Positions 17,644 through 28,200 of a DNA stretch of 64,000 nt are shown in pieces. Origin of the DNA: Butyrivibrio sp. (lineage in GTDB: Bacteria; Bacillota; Clostridia; Lachnospirales; Lachnospiraceae); NCBI RefSeq assembly GCF_017433805.1, contig NZ_JAFRGN010000015.1, forward strand, positions 1-64,000, written 5' to 3'. Position numbers and translations under genes: made by a program. The notes under the pieces are model-generated. The model was not told where the DNA came from. It saw only the letters and a program-made list of their open reading frames with translations, and did no database searches. Position 1 is the stretch's first letter; the number at the start of each line of letters is the position of its first letter.

Positions 17644-18528
17644 ATGGTTGAGAATTTTGAGTACTACAAGGTTTTTTATTATGTCGGTAAGCTGGGTAGC
17701 ATAACAGGTGCAGCCAAAGAGCTGTCTATTTCTCAGCCAGCTGTCACCCAGTCTGTTCATCAGCTTGAGAAGGCACTTGGCTGTTCTCTTTTCCAGAGAA
17801 CGTCTCGTGGTATGAAATTTACCAGCGAGGGAGAGCTTCTGTATAGATATGTAGAAAGAGGCTACGAGCAGATAGAGCTTGGTGAGCAGCGCCTTCGCCA
17901 GATGCAGCATCTTGACGCCGGAGAAGTCAGGATCGGAGCCAGTGACATGACGCTAAGATTCTTTCTTTTGCCATTTCTTGAGAAATTCCATGAACTGTAT
18001 CCTGGAATCAAGGTTACAGTAACTAACGGACCGACTCCTGAAACCCTTGAATATCTCGAGGATGACAAGATTGATTTTGGCGTTATTTCTACGCCTTTTA
18101 ATGAAAAAGAGAATTACAATTTCTTCCGCGTTTCTTCTATAGAAGATACATTTGTGGCAGGAAGAAGATTTATTCAATATAAGAATAAGATGCTGGATTT
18201 TTCTGATCTCCAGAATATCCCACTTATTCTTCTTGAGAGTAACTCCAGTACCAGAAACTATATCAATAACTTTTTGAAATCTCACGGAGTAGATATACAG
18301 CCTGAGTTTGAGCTATCTACCAGTGACATGATAGTTCAGTTTGCCCTTAGAAACCTTGGAGTTGGCTGTGTTGTTAAGAGCTTTGCCCAGGAGTACCTTG
18401 ATAGCGGCGTTTTATTCGAGCTGCGTTTTAATTCGGTCCTTCCTAAAAGAGATATCTGCGTTATTACAGATGAGACAAGGCCGTTATCCATCGCGGCGTC
18501 CAAGCTGGTGGAACTAATCAGGTCATGA
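17644..18528 (+). CDS. LysR-family transcriptional regulator
   Basis: A 294-residue LysR-type regulator. The N-terminal winged helix-turn-helix occupies residues 1-60 (GSITGAAKELSISQPAVTQS with QLEKALGCSLFQR), followed by the linker helix and a periplasmic-binding-protein-like effector domain with the usual DFGVISTPFN and LGVGCVVKSFAQEYL stretches. The effector is unknown. Usual LysR targets are divergent neighbours; here the upstream gene is colinear, so the target cannot be read from position. It is preceded by AGGGAGAAG. Confidence 0.93.
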   Translation: MVENFEYYKVFYYVGKLGSITGAAKELSISQPAVTQSVHQLEKALGCSLFQRTSRGMKFTSEGELLYRYVERGYEQIELGEQRLRQMQHLDAGEVRIGASDMTLRFFLLPFLEKFHELYPGIKVTVTNGPTPETLEYLEDDKIDFGVISTPFNEKENYNFFRVSSIEDTFVAGRRFIQYKNKMLDFSDLQNIPLILLESNSSTRNYINNFLKSHGVDIQPEFELSTSDMIVQFALRNLGVGCVVKSFAQEYLDSGVLFELRFNSVLPKRDICVITDETRPLSIAASKLVELIRS

Positions 18529-18539
18529 TGTATGAGTGA

Positions 18540-18692
18540 TATACGAATTGCTACATGACTAACGTCATTTTCGCAATTCTACATACAGTCGGAAACCGCA
18601 AATTTACTCCGTAAATTGCTATTTCCTCATGTCTGTTCGGGTCAATAATTTAAAATGCTATACATGCAAGCATGTAGCATTTTAAATTTTGA
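18540..18692 (-). repeat. Structured intergenic element, copy 2 (inverted)
   Basis: Read on the minus strand this has the same parts in the same order as 6742-6886. First comes a long hairpin (18642-18692, stem AATTTAAAATGCTA..GCATG), then the linker GACCCGAACAGACATGAGG (18622-18643), a GGAAA/TTTCC stem around a small GCAATTTAC hairpin, GTAG, a GAATTGC/GCAATTC hairpin (18573-18579 with 18545-18551), and GTATAT. The last stem differs from copy 1 by a paired G-C to A-T change, so pairing is kept. On the plus strand the first hairpin could also end the LysR transcript. Confidence 0.7.
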
Positions 18693-18716
18693 CACCTTTA
18701 TCACTCAAATTAGTTC

Positions 18717-18745
18717 TGTACAATTCGATACCTACTTGCTATAAT
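18717..18745 (+). promoter_or_regulatory. Promoter for the 161-aa gene
   Basis: TGTACA at 18717-18722, a 17-base spacer and a perfect TATAAT at 18740-18745, leaving a leader of about 70 bases before the start. Confidence 0.5.
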
Positions 18746-18819
18746 TTATCAAGAACTTGAGAAAAAAGTGACAGATGGGTTTTGAAAACGGCTGTAAGCC
18801 AGAATAGGAGCGGCTTTCA

Positions 18820-19305
18820 ATGAGTTTTGAAAATGACAACAATGTCAACGAGAACAGTGTTGAGGATATCGTTTCGAGATACAGACCAGAAGTTTCTAAG
18901 TTAGTTCCATATTTGAGATGGCTTCAAGAGAATGTCAAAGTAGAGGTGGCTTCAAGTTACAGTAACAGCGACCTCAAATCCATGCCGTTTCCGGTTTATG
19001 ATTCTAATCTTCTCGCCTTTGTTAAGGCAGCGCAGGCAACTAATTTGCTTGATCGCAACTATGTTTATGTTTATTCCAGAAATCATTTGAATACAGCCAA
19101 GGATGAGCTTCTTTATATAAATGATGCTCAGATTACTGATATGGATGACCTGGCAGGAATCCTGTCCAAGTACATTCTAACTGGTATGACCAAGGGCTCC
19201 GTTTGGGCAGAGGGAGTCCGTAACGGAGTTCTGTATAACGTAGTTAAGAAGATGGATGATTTGTGCAGATTTTGGGAGAAAGCGTCAGATAGGCCGCTGG
19301 CTTAA
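18820..19305 (+). CDS. Conserved-looking hypothetical protein (161 aa)
   Basis: I do not recognise the family. The protein is soluble, with an acidic, Asn-rich start and a compact body of alternating helices and strands (FVKAAQATNLLDRNYVYVYS, then ELLYINDAQITDMDDLAGIL, then a C-terminal helix VVKKMDDLCRFWEKA). There are no catalytic motifs or membrane segments. It has AGGAG nine bases upstream, its own promoter, and codon use like its neighbours. A TetR regulator follows after 40 bases and could control it. DUF assignment would need a profile search. Confidence 0.7.
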   Translation: MSFENDNNVNENSVEDIVSRYRPEVSKLVPYLRWLQENVKVEVASSYSNSDLKSMPFPVYDSNLLAFVKAAQATNLLDRNYVYVYSRNHLNTAKDELLYINDAQITDMDDLAGILSKYILTGMTKGSVWAEGVRNGVLYNVVKKMDDLCRFWEKASDRPLA

Positions 19306-19345
19306 ACTGACGATATAATTACGATTTCATATTTTGGGAGGAGTA

Positions 19346-19933
19346 ATGGGAGAGAAGTCCACACAGAAGAGGAAATACATTCTGGAGAAGGCCAGAACTG
19401 TTTTTTCCGAAAAAGGTTATAAGAACGTAACTATGAAGGACATTGTTGATGCCTGTGACATCAGTCGCGGGGGTCTTTATCTCTATTTTTCCAGCACAGC
19501 AGAAATTTTCATGGCAGTTCTTGCCGATGAACACGATGAGGATGACGAAGAGGCAGTAGTGGCAGCGCTTTCCGGCGATGCTTCCGCTGGCGATATGCTT
19601 GCTCTTTTCCTCAAGGAGCAGAAAAAAGAAATTCTCAGAAAGAAAAACAATCTCACTGTAGCCACTTATGAATATTTTTCCGTTCATAAAGTTTCGGCTA
19701 AAGATAATCCACTTAAAAATCAATTCGATACAGCGGTTACCATTATTCAGAAATTAATTGAAAATGGTGTCGAGAATGATGAGTTTTATTGCGAGAACCC
19801 TCTTGGCTGTGCCCGCAATTTAATGTACGTGGTGGAAGGACTCAAAATCATGTCCAAGACTTGTTCTATTACAGAAGAAGCCATTGATAGAGAATTAATG
19901 TATGTATTAGAGGGATTAGTGCCCGAAGAATGA
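19346..19933 (+). CDS. TetR/AcrR-family transcriptional regulator
   Basis: A 195-residue regulator from ATG 19346, which has GGGAGGAG just upstream; the TTG at 19334 is inside that region. The N-terminal helix-turn-helix is typical: KARTVFSEKGYKNVTMKDIV then DISRGGLYLYFSS at about residues 15-50. The C-terminal ligand-binding domain is helical and acidic at its start (DEHDEDDEEAVV). No efflux pump or enzyme gene is adjacent, so the regulon is unknown; the 161-aa gene just upstream is one candidate. Confidence 0.92.
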   Translation: MGEKSTQKRKYILEKARTVFSEKGYKNVTMKDIVDACDISRGGLYLYFSSTAEIFMAVLADEHDEDDEEAVVAALSGDASAGDMLALFLKEQKKEILRKKNNLTVATYEYFSVHKVSAKDNPLKNQFDTAVTIIQKLIENGVENDEFYCENPLGCARNLMYVVEGLKIMSKTCSITEEAIDRELMYVLEGLVPEE

Positions 19934-19964
19934 AGTGCTTAATGAATTATATTAAGCACTTTTT
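19933..19964 (+). terminator. Terminator after the TetR gene
   Basis: AAGTGCTTAAT pairs with ATTAAGCACTT across a seven-base loop and runs into TTTTT; the stem begins at the last base of the stop codon. Confidence 0.85.
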
Positions 19965-19998
19965 CGATATAAAGAACTATTAGGAAAGAGGAGAAGTT

Positions 19999-22900
19999 AT
20001 GAGCACTGTAAGACGAATCTACGTAGAAAAAAAGGAACCTTACGCAGGTAAAGCCAGGGAGCTTCGCCATGAGATTTCAGGCTACCTTGGAATCAAAGGG
20101 GTTGAGAAGGTTAGAATCTTCATCAGATACGATGTAGAAAACGTATCAGACGAAGTATTTGAGAAGGCTGTAGGCACTGTATTTTCTGAGCCTCCAGTAG
20201 ACATACTCTACAGAGAGAATATTGAAATCCCAGAGGGAGCCAAGGTTTTCAGCATCGAAGCACTTCCAGGACAGTTTGATCAGAGAGCAGATTCAGCTGA
20301 GCAGTGCGTTCGCTTTATCAAGGGCGACGAGGAGCCAGTTATCAGAACTGCTGTAACTTACATGCTCATTGGAAATATCACAGACGAAGAGCTTGCTAAG
20401 ATCAAGGACTATACAATGAACCCGGTTGATTCACGTATAGCTGCTGATACTAAGCCAGAAACTCTTGTTGAGACTTATGATGACCCTGAGGATGTCAAGA
20501 TCTTCGATGGCTTCAAGGATATGCCAGAGGCTGACCTCAAGGCACTTTACAACTCACTTGGTCTTGCTATGACCTTCAATGATTTCAAGTGGATTCAGCA
20601 GTACTTCAGAGGTGACGAGAAGCGTGATCCATCAATGACAGAGATCAGAGTTCTTGATACTTACTGGTCAGATCACTGCCGTCATACTACTTTTGGAACT
20701 GAGTTAAAAGACATCTCTTTTGAGGACGGATTCTATGCTGAGCCAATCAAGGCTTCCTTCGAAGACTACCTCGCTGCAAGAGAAGCTCTTTATACAACAG
20801 ATGATAAGAAAAAAGAGAAATTCATCTCCCTCATGGACATCGCTCTTATGGGAATGAAGAAGCTTAAGAAAGATGGCAAGCTCACAGACATGGAAGAGTC
20901 TGAGGAGAACAATGCTTGTACAGTAGTTGTTCCAGTTGAAGTTGACTACGGCAATGGTCCTGTAACAGAGAACTGGCTTGTATTCTTCAAGAATGAGACA
21001 CATAACCATCCTACAGAGATCGAGCCTTTCGGTGGCGCTGCTACATGTCTTGGTGGAGCTATCAGAGATCCTCTTTCAGGAAGAGGTTATGTATACCAGG
21101 CTATGCGTGTAACAGGCGCAGCAGATCCTACAGTTCCAGTTGCTGAGACAATGAAGGGCAAGCTCTCACAGAAGAAGCTCGTAAGAGGCGCTGCAAGTGG
21201 ATATTCATCTTATGGTAACCAGATTGGTCTTGCTACAGGATATGTAAAAGAGGTTTATCACCCAGGCTATGTTGCCAAGAGAATGGAGATTGGTGCGGTT
21301 ATGGGTGCCGCTCCACAGGAGCATGTTATTAGAGAAAGTGCTGACCCAGGAGATATCATTATCCTCCTTGGTGGCAGAACAGGTAGAGATGGCTGCGGCG
21401 GAGCAACAGGTTCTTCCAAGGCTCATGACAGCAAGTCACTTACAAGCTGTGGTGCAGAGGTTCAGAAGGGTAATGCTCCTACAGAGCGTAAGCTTCAGAG
21501 ACTCTTTAGAAGACCAGAAGTAAGTGAGCTTATCAAGAAGTGTAACGACTTTGGCGCAGGCGGAGTTTCAGTAGCAATCGGTGAGCTTGCTCCAGGTCTT
21601 GATATCAACCTTGACCTCGTTCCTAAGAAATACGCAGGTCTCGATGGTACAGAGCTTGCTATCTCTGAGTCACAGGAGAGAATGGCAGTTGTTGTTGCAC
21701 CTAAGGATGCTGAGCAGTTCCTTGCTTATGCAGCAGAGGAGAACCTCGAGGCTGTTAAGGTTGCAGTTGTAACAGAAGAGCCAAGACTTGTCCTTAACTG
21801 GAGAGGCAACAAGATCGTAGACATCAAGAGATCCTTCCTTGATACAAACGGCGCACATCAGGAGACTACAGTTAAGGTAGAAGCTCCTGTAGCAGATGAT
21901 AACTACTTTAATAAGATAGCAAGTACTGAGGTTGCTGATGCTCTTAATAAGGGCGATGTTAAGGCAGCTCTTAACGCTGAGCTTTCAGACCTCAATGTAT
22001 GTTCACAGAAAGGCCTTGTTGAGATGTTCGACTCCTCAATCGGAGCAGGCTCAGTTCTCATGCCTTATGGCGGTAAGTACCAGCTTACAGAGACACAGGC
22101 AATGGTAGCTAAGCTTCCAGTTCTCGCAGGCAAGACTGATACAGTTACAATGATGAGCTACGGCTTTGATCCATATCTTTCAAGCTGGAGCCCATACCAC
22201 GGTGCAGCCTATGCAGTAACAGAGTCTGTTGCAAGAATCGTAGCAACAGGTGGTGATTACAAGAACCTGCACTTCACATTCCAGGAGTACTTCAAGAGAA
22301 TGACTGAGGATCCTGCAAGATGGAGCCAGCCACTTACAGCACTTCTCGGAGCCTTCGATGCTCAGATGAAGTTCGGCATTGCTTCAATCGGTGGTAAGGA
22401 CTCAATGTCCGGATCCTTTAACGAGATAAATGTTCCTCCAACACTTGTTTCTTTCGCTGTAGATGTAGCTAAGCAGTCAGATGTAGTTACACCTGAGCTT
22501 AAAAAGAGCGGAAACAAGCTGGTTCAGTTTAAGATTGCCAAGGACAAGTATGACCTTCCAGATTATGACAAGGTAATGAAACTCTACGGTGAGATCACAG
22601 AGCTCATGAGAAAGGGCGCTATCGTATCTGCATACGCTGAGGACTGCTATGGTCTTGCAGCTGCTCTTTGCAAGATGTCTTTTGGTAACGGACTTGGAGT
22701 TAAGATTGCAGATTCAGTTGAGGCAAAAGAGCTGTTTACAAATGACATTGCTGATATCGTTGCTGAGGTTGCAGCTGACAAGCTCGCTGATGCACTTAAG
22801 GTAGAGGGTGCAAGAGAGATCGGTGAAGTAACAGACGCTCCTGTATTCGCAGTAGGAAGCGTAGAGCTTTCAATGGACGAAGCCCTTGCTTCATGGAAGA

Positions 22901-23805
22901 ACAAGCTTGAGAAGGTATTCCACTCAACAGTTAATGAAGAAAAGACAGCTGTTAAGTCAGATCTTTTCAAGGCTGAGAGCATTCACGTCTGCAAGAACAA
23001 GGTTGCTAAGCCTACAGTATTTATCCCGGTATTCCCAGGAACAAACTGTGAGTACGACAGTGCAGAGGCCTTCAGAAGAGCTGGCGCTGATGTAAATATC
23101 AAGATCTTTAGAAACAGAAATGCAAGCGATATTACAGAATCTGTAGCAGAGTTTAGGAAAGCAATTGAGAATGCACAGATCATTATGTTCCCAGGCGGCT
23201 TCTCAGCAGGTGATGAGCCAGATGGAAGTGCTAAGTTCTTTGCAACAGCCTTCCAGAACGAGGAGATCAAGGCAGCAGTTGAGAGCCTTCTCCACGACAG
23301 AGACGGTCTTGCACTTGGTATCTGTAATGGATTCCAGGCTATGATCAAGCTTGGCCTTGTACCTAACGGAACAATCACAGGTCAGACTGCAGATTCACCT
23401 ACACTGACCTTTAACACAATCGGAAGACATATCTCCAAGATGGCAACAATCAAGGTTGTATCCAACAATTCACCTTGGCTTGCACAGGCTGAGCTTGGCG
23501 GAGTTTACACAAACCCTGCTTCTCACGGTGAAGGAAGATTCGTTGCACCTGAGGATGTTCTTGATAAGCTCTTTGCAAATGGTCAGATCGCAACACAGTA
23601 CTGCGACCTTGATGGCAATGTGACTATGGACGATGAGTGGAACATCAACGGCTCCTACAGAGCAGTTGAGGGTATCCTTTCACCTGATGGAAGATGTCTT
23701 GGTAAGATGGCTCACTCAGAGCGTCGCGGCGACGGCGTAGCAATCAACATCTACGGCGAGCAGGATCTGCGCATCTTTGAGAGTGGAGTAGCATACTTTA
23801 AGTAA
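19999..23805 (+). CDS. purL: Phosphoribosylformylglycinamidine synthase (single-chain)
   Basis: A 1268-residue single-chain FGAM synthase, the fourth step of purine synthesis, combining FGAR amidotransferase and glutaminase (PurL plus PurQ functions). The N-terminal domain, the two AIRS-like halves (GFKD..YWSDHCRHTTF, then FKNETHNHPTEIEPFGGAAT) and the C-terminal class I glutaminase (FPGTNCEYDSAEAF, the nucleophile Cys in LGICNGFQAMIKLG, then HSERRGDGVA) are all visible. Clostridia often use this long form instead of separate PurS, PurL and PurQ. It has AGGAG upstream. It is isolated from other purine genes here but sits just before carAB, the pyrimidine and arginine branch. Confidence 0.97.
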   Translation: MSTVRRIYVEKKEPYAGKARELRHEISGYLGIKGVEKVRIFIRYDVENVSDEVFEKAVGTVFSEPPVDILYRENIEIPEGAKVFSIEALPGQFDQRADSAEQCVRFIKGDEEPVIRTAVTYMLIGNITDEELAKIKDYTMNPVDSRIAADTKPETLVETYDDPEDVKIFDGFKDMPEADLKALYNSLGLAMTFNDFKWIQQYFRGDEKRDPSMTEIRVLDTYWSDHCRHTTFGTELKDISFEDGFYAEPIKASFEDYLAAREALYTTDDKKKEKFISLMDIALMGMKKLKKDGKLTDMEESEENNACTVVVPVEVDYGNGPVTENWLVFFKNETHNHPTEIEPFGGAATCLGGAIRDPLSGRGYVYQAMRVTGAADPTVPVAETMKGKLSQKKLVRGAASGYSSYGNQIGLATGYVKEVYHPGYVAKRMEIGAVMGAAPQEHVIRESADPGDIIILLGGRTGRDGCGGATGSSKAHDSKSLTSCGAEVQKGNAPTERKLQRLFRRPEVSELIKKCNDFGAGGVSVAIGELAPGLDINLDLVPKKYAGLDGTELAISESQERMAVVVAPKDAEQFLAYAAEENLEAVKVAVVTEEPRLVLNWRGNKIVDIKRSFLDTNGAHQETTVKVEAPVADDNYFNKIASTEVADALNKGDVKAALNAELSDLNVCSQKGLVEMFDSSIGAGSVLMPYGGKYQLTETQAMVAKLPVLAGKTDTVTMMSYGFDPYLSSWSPYHGAAYAVTESVARIVATGGDYKNLHFTFQEYFKRMTEDPARWSQPLTALLGAFDAQMKFGIASIGGKDSMSGSFNEINVPPTLVSFAVDVAKQSDVVTPELKKSGNKLVQFKIAKDKYDLPDYDKVMKLYGEITELMRKGAIVSAYAEDCYGLAAALCKMSFGNGLGVKIADSVEAKELFTNDIADIVAEVAADKLADALKVEGAREIGEVTDAPVFAVGSVELSMDEALASWKNKLEKVFHSTVNEEKTAVKSDLFKAESIHVCKNKVAKPTVFIPVFPGTNCEYDSAEAFRRAGADVNIKIFRNRNASDITESVAEFRKAIENAQIIMFPGGFSAGDEPDGSAKFFATAFQNEEIKAAVESLLHDRDGLALGICNGFQAMIKLGLVPNGTITGQTADSPTLTFNTIGRHISKMATIKVVSNNSPWLAQAELGGVYTNPASHGEGRFVAPEDVLDKLFANGQIATQYCDLDGNVTMDDEWNINGSYRAVEGILSPDGRCLGKMAHSERRGDGVAINIYGEQDLRIFESGVAYFK

Positions 23806-23882
23806 TTCAGGTTTTGCGCCTGAGCTATAAAAAAGCTACTTAGAGCATGATTTATATGTCTTTTTTCAGGAAAAAATAGTGC

Positions 23883-24048
23883 AAAAGCATATAAAAGATA
23901 GCCAAAAGCAACTTTTTATATGCTTTTCACTAAGAAATAAGTGGTGCAAAAACGTATAAAATCACTGATATAAAGGGATTTATACGTTCGGAGGCTTAAG
24001 AAAGCTAGTCAAAAGACATATAAAAGAGTGATGATTGATCACTTTTAT
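23883..24048 (+). repeat. Three tandem hairpin units between purL and carA
   Basis: The 281-base gap holds three related units about 65 bases apart, each beginning with a CAAAA..TATAAAA-like block. Unit 1 is a perfect 14-bp stem (AAAAGCATATAAAA at 23883-23896 with 23914-23927). Unit 2 pairs 23951-23963 with 23977-23988 (AACGTATAAATC, one bulge). Unit 3 pairs 24020-24032 with 24038-24048 (ATAAAAG..TGAT, two-base bulge). They may act as a transcript-end or leader structure for carAB. No recognised riboswitch consensus was seen. Confidence 0.6.
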
Positions 24049-24086
24049 AGCTATAGATAGTTTTGTAAGTTAATTATGGAGGAGTA

Positions 24087-25292
24087 ATGAAAGCACGATT
24101 GATATTGGAAGACGGCACAGTCTTCACTGGAAAACACATCGGCGCCGACAAGGATGTTGTGAGCGAGATAGTATTCAACACTTCCATGGCAGGCTATACG
24201 GAGGTCTTTACAGACCCATCCTACGCTGGCCAGGCAGTTTGCATGACATATCCACTTATAGGCAACTACGGTGTATGCCTTGACGATATGGAATCTGAGC
24301 GTCCATGGGTGGATGCAATCATTGTTAGAGAGTTATCTCACGTAGCATCCAATTTCAGGTGCGATATGACAATTCAGGAATTCATGGACAAGTACGAGAT
24401 TCCTGGAATCGAGGGAATAGATACAAGAGCCCTTGTAAGACTCCTTCGCGAAAAGGGAACCATGAACGGATACATCACAACCAACGAGAATATCCGCTTT
24501 GAGGACATCCAGGACAAGCTCCACGCATATACAACAGGCTACGTAGTAAGTAAGGTTTCATGTAAAGAGAAGAAGTTCCAAAAGGGCGTAGCTGACCTTT
24601 CAGAGAACGGACCTCTTTCAGGCAGTGCATCTTTTAACAAGGAAGACTATGCTGCATCTCTTAAGGGAGATCTCAGTAAGAGAGAAAAAAGACCTGCAAT
24701 AGTCAAGGAATTAAATGGTGCAGGCCTTAAGGTTGCCCTCCTTGACCTTGGTGCCAAAAAGAACATCGCTGATTCCCTTGCAGCAAGAGGATGCGATGTA
24801 ACAATATATCCTTTTGATACAAGCGCTGAGGAGATTCTTCGCGACAAGCCAGATGGAATCATGCTCTCAAACGGCCCTGGAGACCCAAAAGACTGCAGAG
24901 GCGTGATTGAAGAGATCAAGAAGCTCTATGCGTCAGAAACTCCAATCTTTGCAATTTGCCTTGGACATCAGCTCATGGCTCTTGCTACTGGCGCTGATAC
25001 CTTCAAGATGAAGTACGGCCACAGAGGCGGAAATCATCCGGTAAAAGACCTTTCAAACGGCAGAGTTTATATCTCATCCCAGAACCATGGCTATGTAGTA
25101 GACATGGACAAGCTTGATAAAAAGGTAGCTGAGCCAGCTTTCATAAATGTAAATGATGGAACAAACGAAGGCCTTGCTTATGTTGGCAAGAACATCTTTA
25201 CTGTTCAGTTCCATCCAGAAGCATGCCCTGGACCACAGGACAGCAGCTACTTGTTTGATAGATTTATTTGCATGATGCGCGAGGTGAAGTAA
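24087..25292 (+). CDS. carA: Carbamoyl-phosphate synthase small subunit
   Basis: CarA is the glutaminase of carbamoyl-phosphate synthase, passing ammonia to CarB for pyrimidines and arginine. The 401-residue chain shows the N-terminal CarA domain (LILEDGTVFTGKHIGAD, FNTSMAGYTEVFTDPSY) and the class I glutaminase: IMLSNGPGDPKD, the nucleophile Cys in AICLGHQLMALA, and the His-Glu end VQFHPEACPGPQD. It is somewhat longer than the usual 360-380 residues, from an insert around residues 165-210. GGAGG precedes the start. carB begins one base after the stop. Confidence 0.97.
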   Translation: MKARLILEDGTVFTGKHIGADKDVVSEIVFNTSMAGYTEVFTDPSYAGQAVCMTYPLIGNYGVCLDDMESERPWVDAIIVRELSHVASNFRCDMTIQEFMDKYEIPGIEGIDTRALVRLLREKGTMNGYITTNENIRFEDIQDKLHAYTTGYVVSKVSCKEKKFQKGVADLSENGPLSGSASFNKEDYAASLKGDLSKREKRPAIVKELNGAGLKVALLDLGAKKNIADSLAARGCDVTIYPFDTSAEEILRDKPDGIMLSNGPGDPKDCRGVIEEIKKLYASETPIFAICLGHQLMALATGADTFKMKYGHRGGNHPVKDLSNGRVYISSQNHGYVVDMDKLDKKVAEPAFINVNDGTNEGLAYVGKNIFTVQFHPEACPGPQDSSYLFDRFICMMREVK

Positions 25293-25293
25293 T

Positions 25294-28200
25294 ATGCCCA
25301 AGAATAAAGACGTTAAAAAGGTTCTGGTAATCGGTTCGGGACCTATAGTTATAGGACAGGCTGCGGAGTTCGACTACGCTGGAACTCAGGCCTGCAGATC
25401 CCTTAAGGAAGAGGGAATTGAGGTAGTACTGGTAAACTCCAACCCAGCTACCATCATGACTGACAAGGATATCGCTGATGAGGTTTATATCGAGCCTCTT
25501 ACAGTCAAGGTCCTCGAGCAGATCATAGAAAAAGAAAAACCTGATTCAATCCTCCCAACCCTTGGTGGTCAGGCAGGACTTAATCTTGGTATGGAGCTTG
25601 ATGAATCTGGCTTCCTTAAATCCCATGGAGTTAAGCTTCTTGGAACAACAGCTGAGACCATCAGAAAGGCTGAGGATCGTCAGGAATTCAAAGATACTAT
25701 GGAGAAGATCGGTGAGCCTTGTGCAGCTTCTCTCGTAGTACATAACGTAGAAGACGGTGTTGCTTTTGCCAACAAGATTGGATACCCTGTAGTACTCAGA
25801 CCAGCCTTTACCCTTGGCGGATCAGGCGGTGGTATTGCCTACAACGCAGCTCAGTGTGTAGAAATCCTCGAGAACGGCCTCAGACTTTCAAGAGCCAATG
25901 AGGTTCTTGTTGAGAGATGTATTGCAGGCTGGAAGGAAATCGAGTACGAGGTAATGCGTGATAGCCTCGGCAACTGCATCACAGTTTGTAATATGGAAAA
26001 CATCGATCCTGTAGGTGTTCATACAGGAGATTCAATAGTAGTAGCTCCTTCTCAGACTCTTTCTGATAAGGAATACCAGATGCTCAGAAGTGCAGCTCTT
26101 AACATCATCGATGAGCTGCAGATCACAGGTGGATGTAACGTTCAGTTCGCTCTCCACCCAACAAGCTTTGAGTACTGCGTAATCGAGGTTAACCCAAGAG
26201 TTAGCCGTTCATCAGCTCTTGCAAGTAAGGCAACAGGTTACCCTATTGCCAAGGTTGCAGCCAAGATTGCTCTTGGATACACACTTGATGAGATCAAGAA
26301 CGCTATTACAGGTAAGACCTACGCAAGCTTTGAGCCAACCCTTGACTACTGCGTAGTTAAGTTCCCAAGGCTTCCATTCGATAAGTTCATCACAGCCAAG
26401 AGAACTCTTACAACTCAGATGAAGGCTACTGGAGAGGTTATGAGTATCTGCACCAACTTTGAGGGTGCAATGATGAAGGCTATCCGAAGCCTTGAGCAGC
26501 ATGTTGACTGCCTTACAAGCTACGATTTCTCAGACCTTGATGATGACGAGCTCATCGACAGACTCAAAATAGTAGATGACCAGAGAATCTGGGTTATCGC
26601 AGAGGCTCTCAGACGTGGTATTAGCCACGATGAGATTCATGACATCACTATGATCGACCTGTGGTTCATCGATAAGCTTCACACCCTGGTCAAGATGGAA
26701 CTTAAGCTCCTTCGCTGCGGTGAGAAGAATACAGCAGGTAAGACAGGAACACTTGAGGATGCCAAGAAGGTGATCAGCTTTGACACCATGCTGGAAGCTA
26801 AGCGCCTTGAGTATCCAGATACAGTTATCAGCAGACTTACAAGATTCCCTGCAAGCGTGTTAAAAGAGCTTAGGGATTTCTACAACATACATGCAACCTT
26901 CAAGATCGTAGATACCTGCGCAGCAGAGTTTGCGGCTGAGACACCATACTACTATTCAGTTTATAACGGTCCGGATTCAGAGGATGAAGCTGCACTTAAG
27001 ACAACAACAGATAAAAAGAAGATATTAGTCCTTGGTTCAGGCCCTATCAGAATCGGTCAGGGTATCGAGTTCGATTACTGCTCAGTACATGCGACCTGGG
27101 CTTTCAAGAAAGAGGGTTACGAAACTATCATTATCAATAACAACCCTGAGACAGTAAGTACTGACTTTGATATTGCTGATAAGCTCTACTTCGAGCCACT
27201 TACAGCAGAGAATGTTGAGAACATTGTTCGCCTTGAGAAGCCAGACGGAGCAGTTGTTCAGTTTGGTGGACAGACAGCAATTAAGCTTACTCAGGATCTC
27301 ATGAAGATGGGAGTCAAGATCTACGGTACAGATGCCAAGGATGTTGATGCAGCAGAAGATAGAGAGATCTTTGACCAGATCCTTGAGGAGACTCAGATAA
27401 AGCGCGCTCAGGGAGCTACAGTATACACAGCTGAGGAAGCTAAGGAAGTTGCTAATCGTCTGGGATACCCTGTACTTGTAAGACCTTCCTACGTACTTGG
27501 TGGTCAGGGCATGCAGATAGCTCTTTCCGATGAAGAGATAGAGGAGTTCATGAACATCATCAATAGATATGCTCAGGATCACCCTATCCTTGTAGATAAG
27601 TATCTTCAGGGTGTTGAGACAGAAGTTGATGCCGTATGCGACGGAGAGGATATCGTTATTCCAGGTATCATGGAGCATATCGAGAGATCAGGAATTCACT
27701 CAGGTGACTCCATCTCTGTATATCCTGCCCAGTCTCTTTCAGACAAGGTAAAAGAGACAATCGCAGAATACACCAGAAGACTTGCCAAGGCTCTTCATGT
27801 TATCGGACTTATTAATGTTCAGTTCATTGCAGTAGGAGATGAGGTTTACATCATCGAGGCCAACCCAAGATCATCCCGTACTGTTCCTTATATCAGTAAG
27901 GTTACAGGTATTCCTATTGTAGACCTTGCAGCTCAGGTAATGATGGGTAAGAAGCTTAAGGACCTTGGCTACAAGCCGGGACTTCAGCCAGAAGCTGGCT
28001 ATGTTGCTATCAAGATGCCAGTATTCTCCTTTGAGAAGATCAGAGGAGCTGAGATCAGCCTTGGCCCTGAGATGAAGAGTACAGGTGAGTGCCTCGGAAT
28101 CAGTAAGAGCTTTGATGAAGCGCTCTATAAGGCATTCCTTGGAGCAGGAATCAACCTTCCTAAGTACAAGCAGATGATCATCACTGTTAAGGATGCTGAT

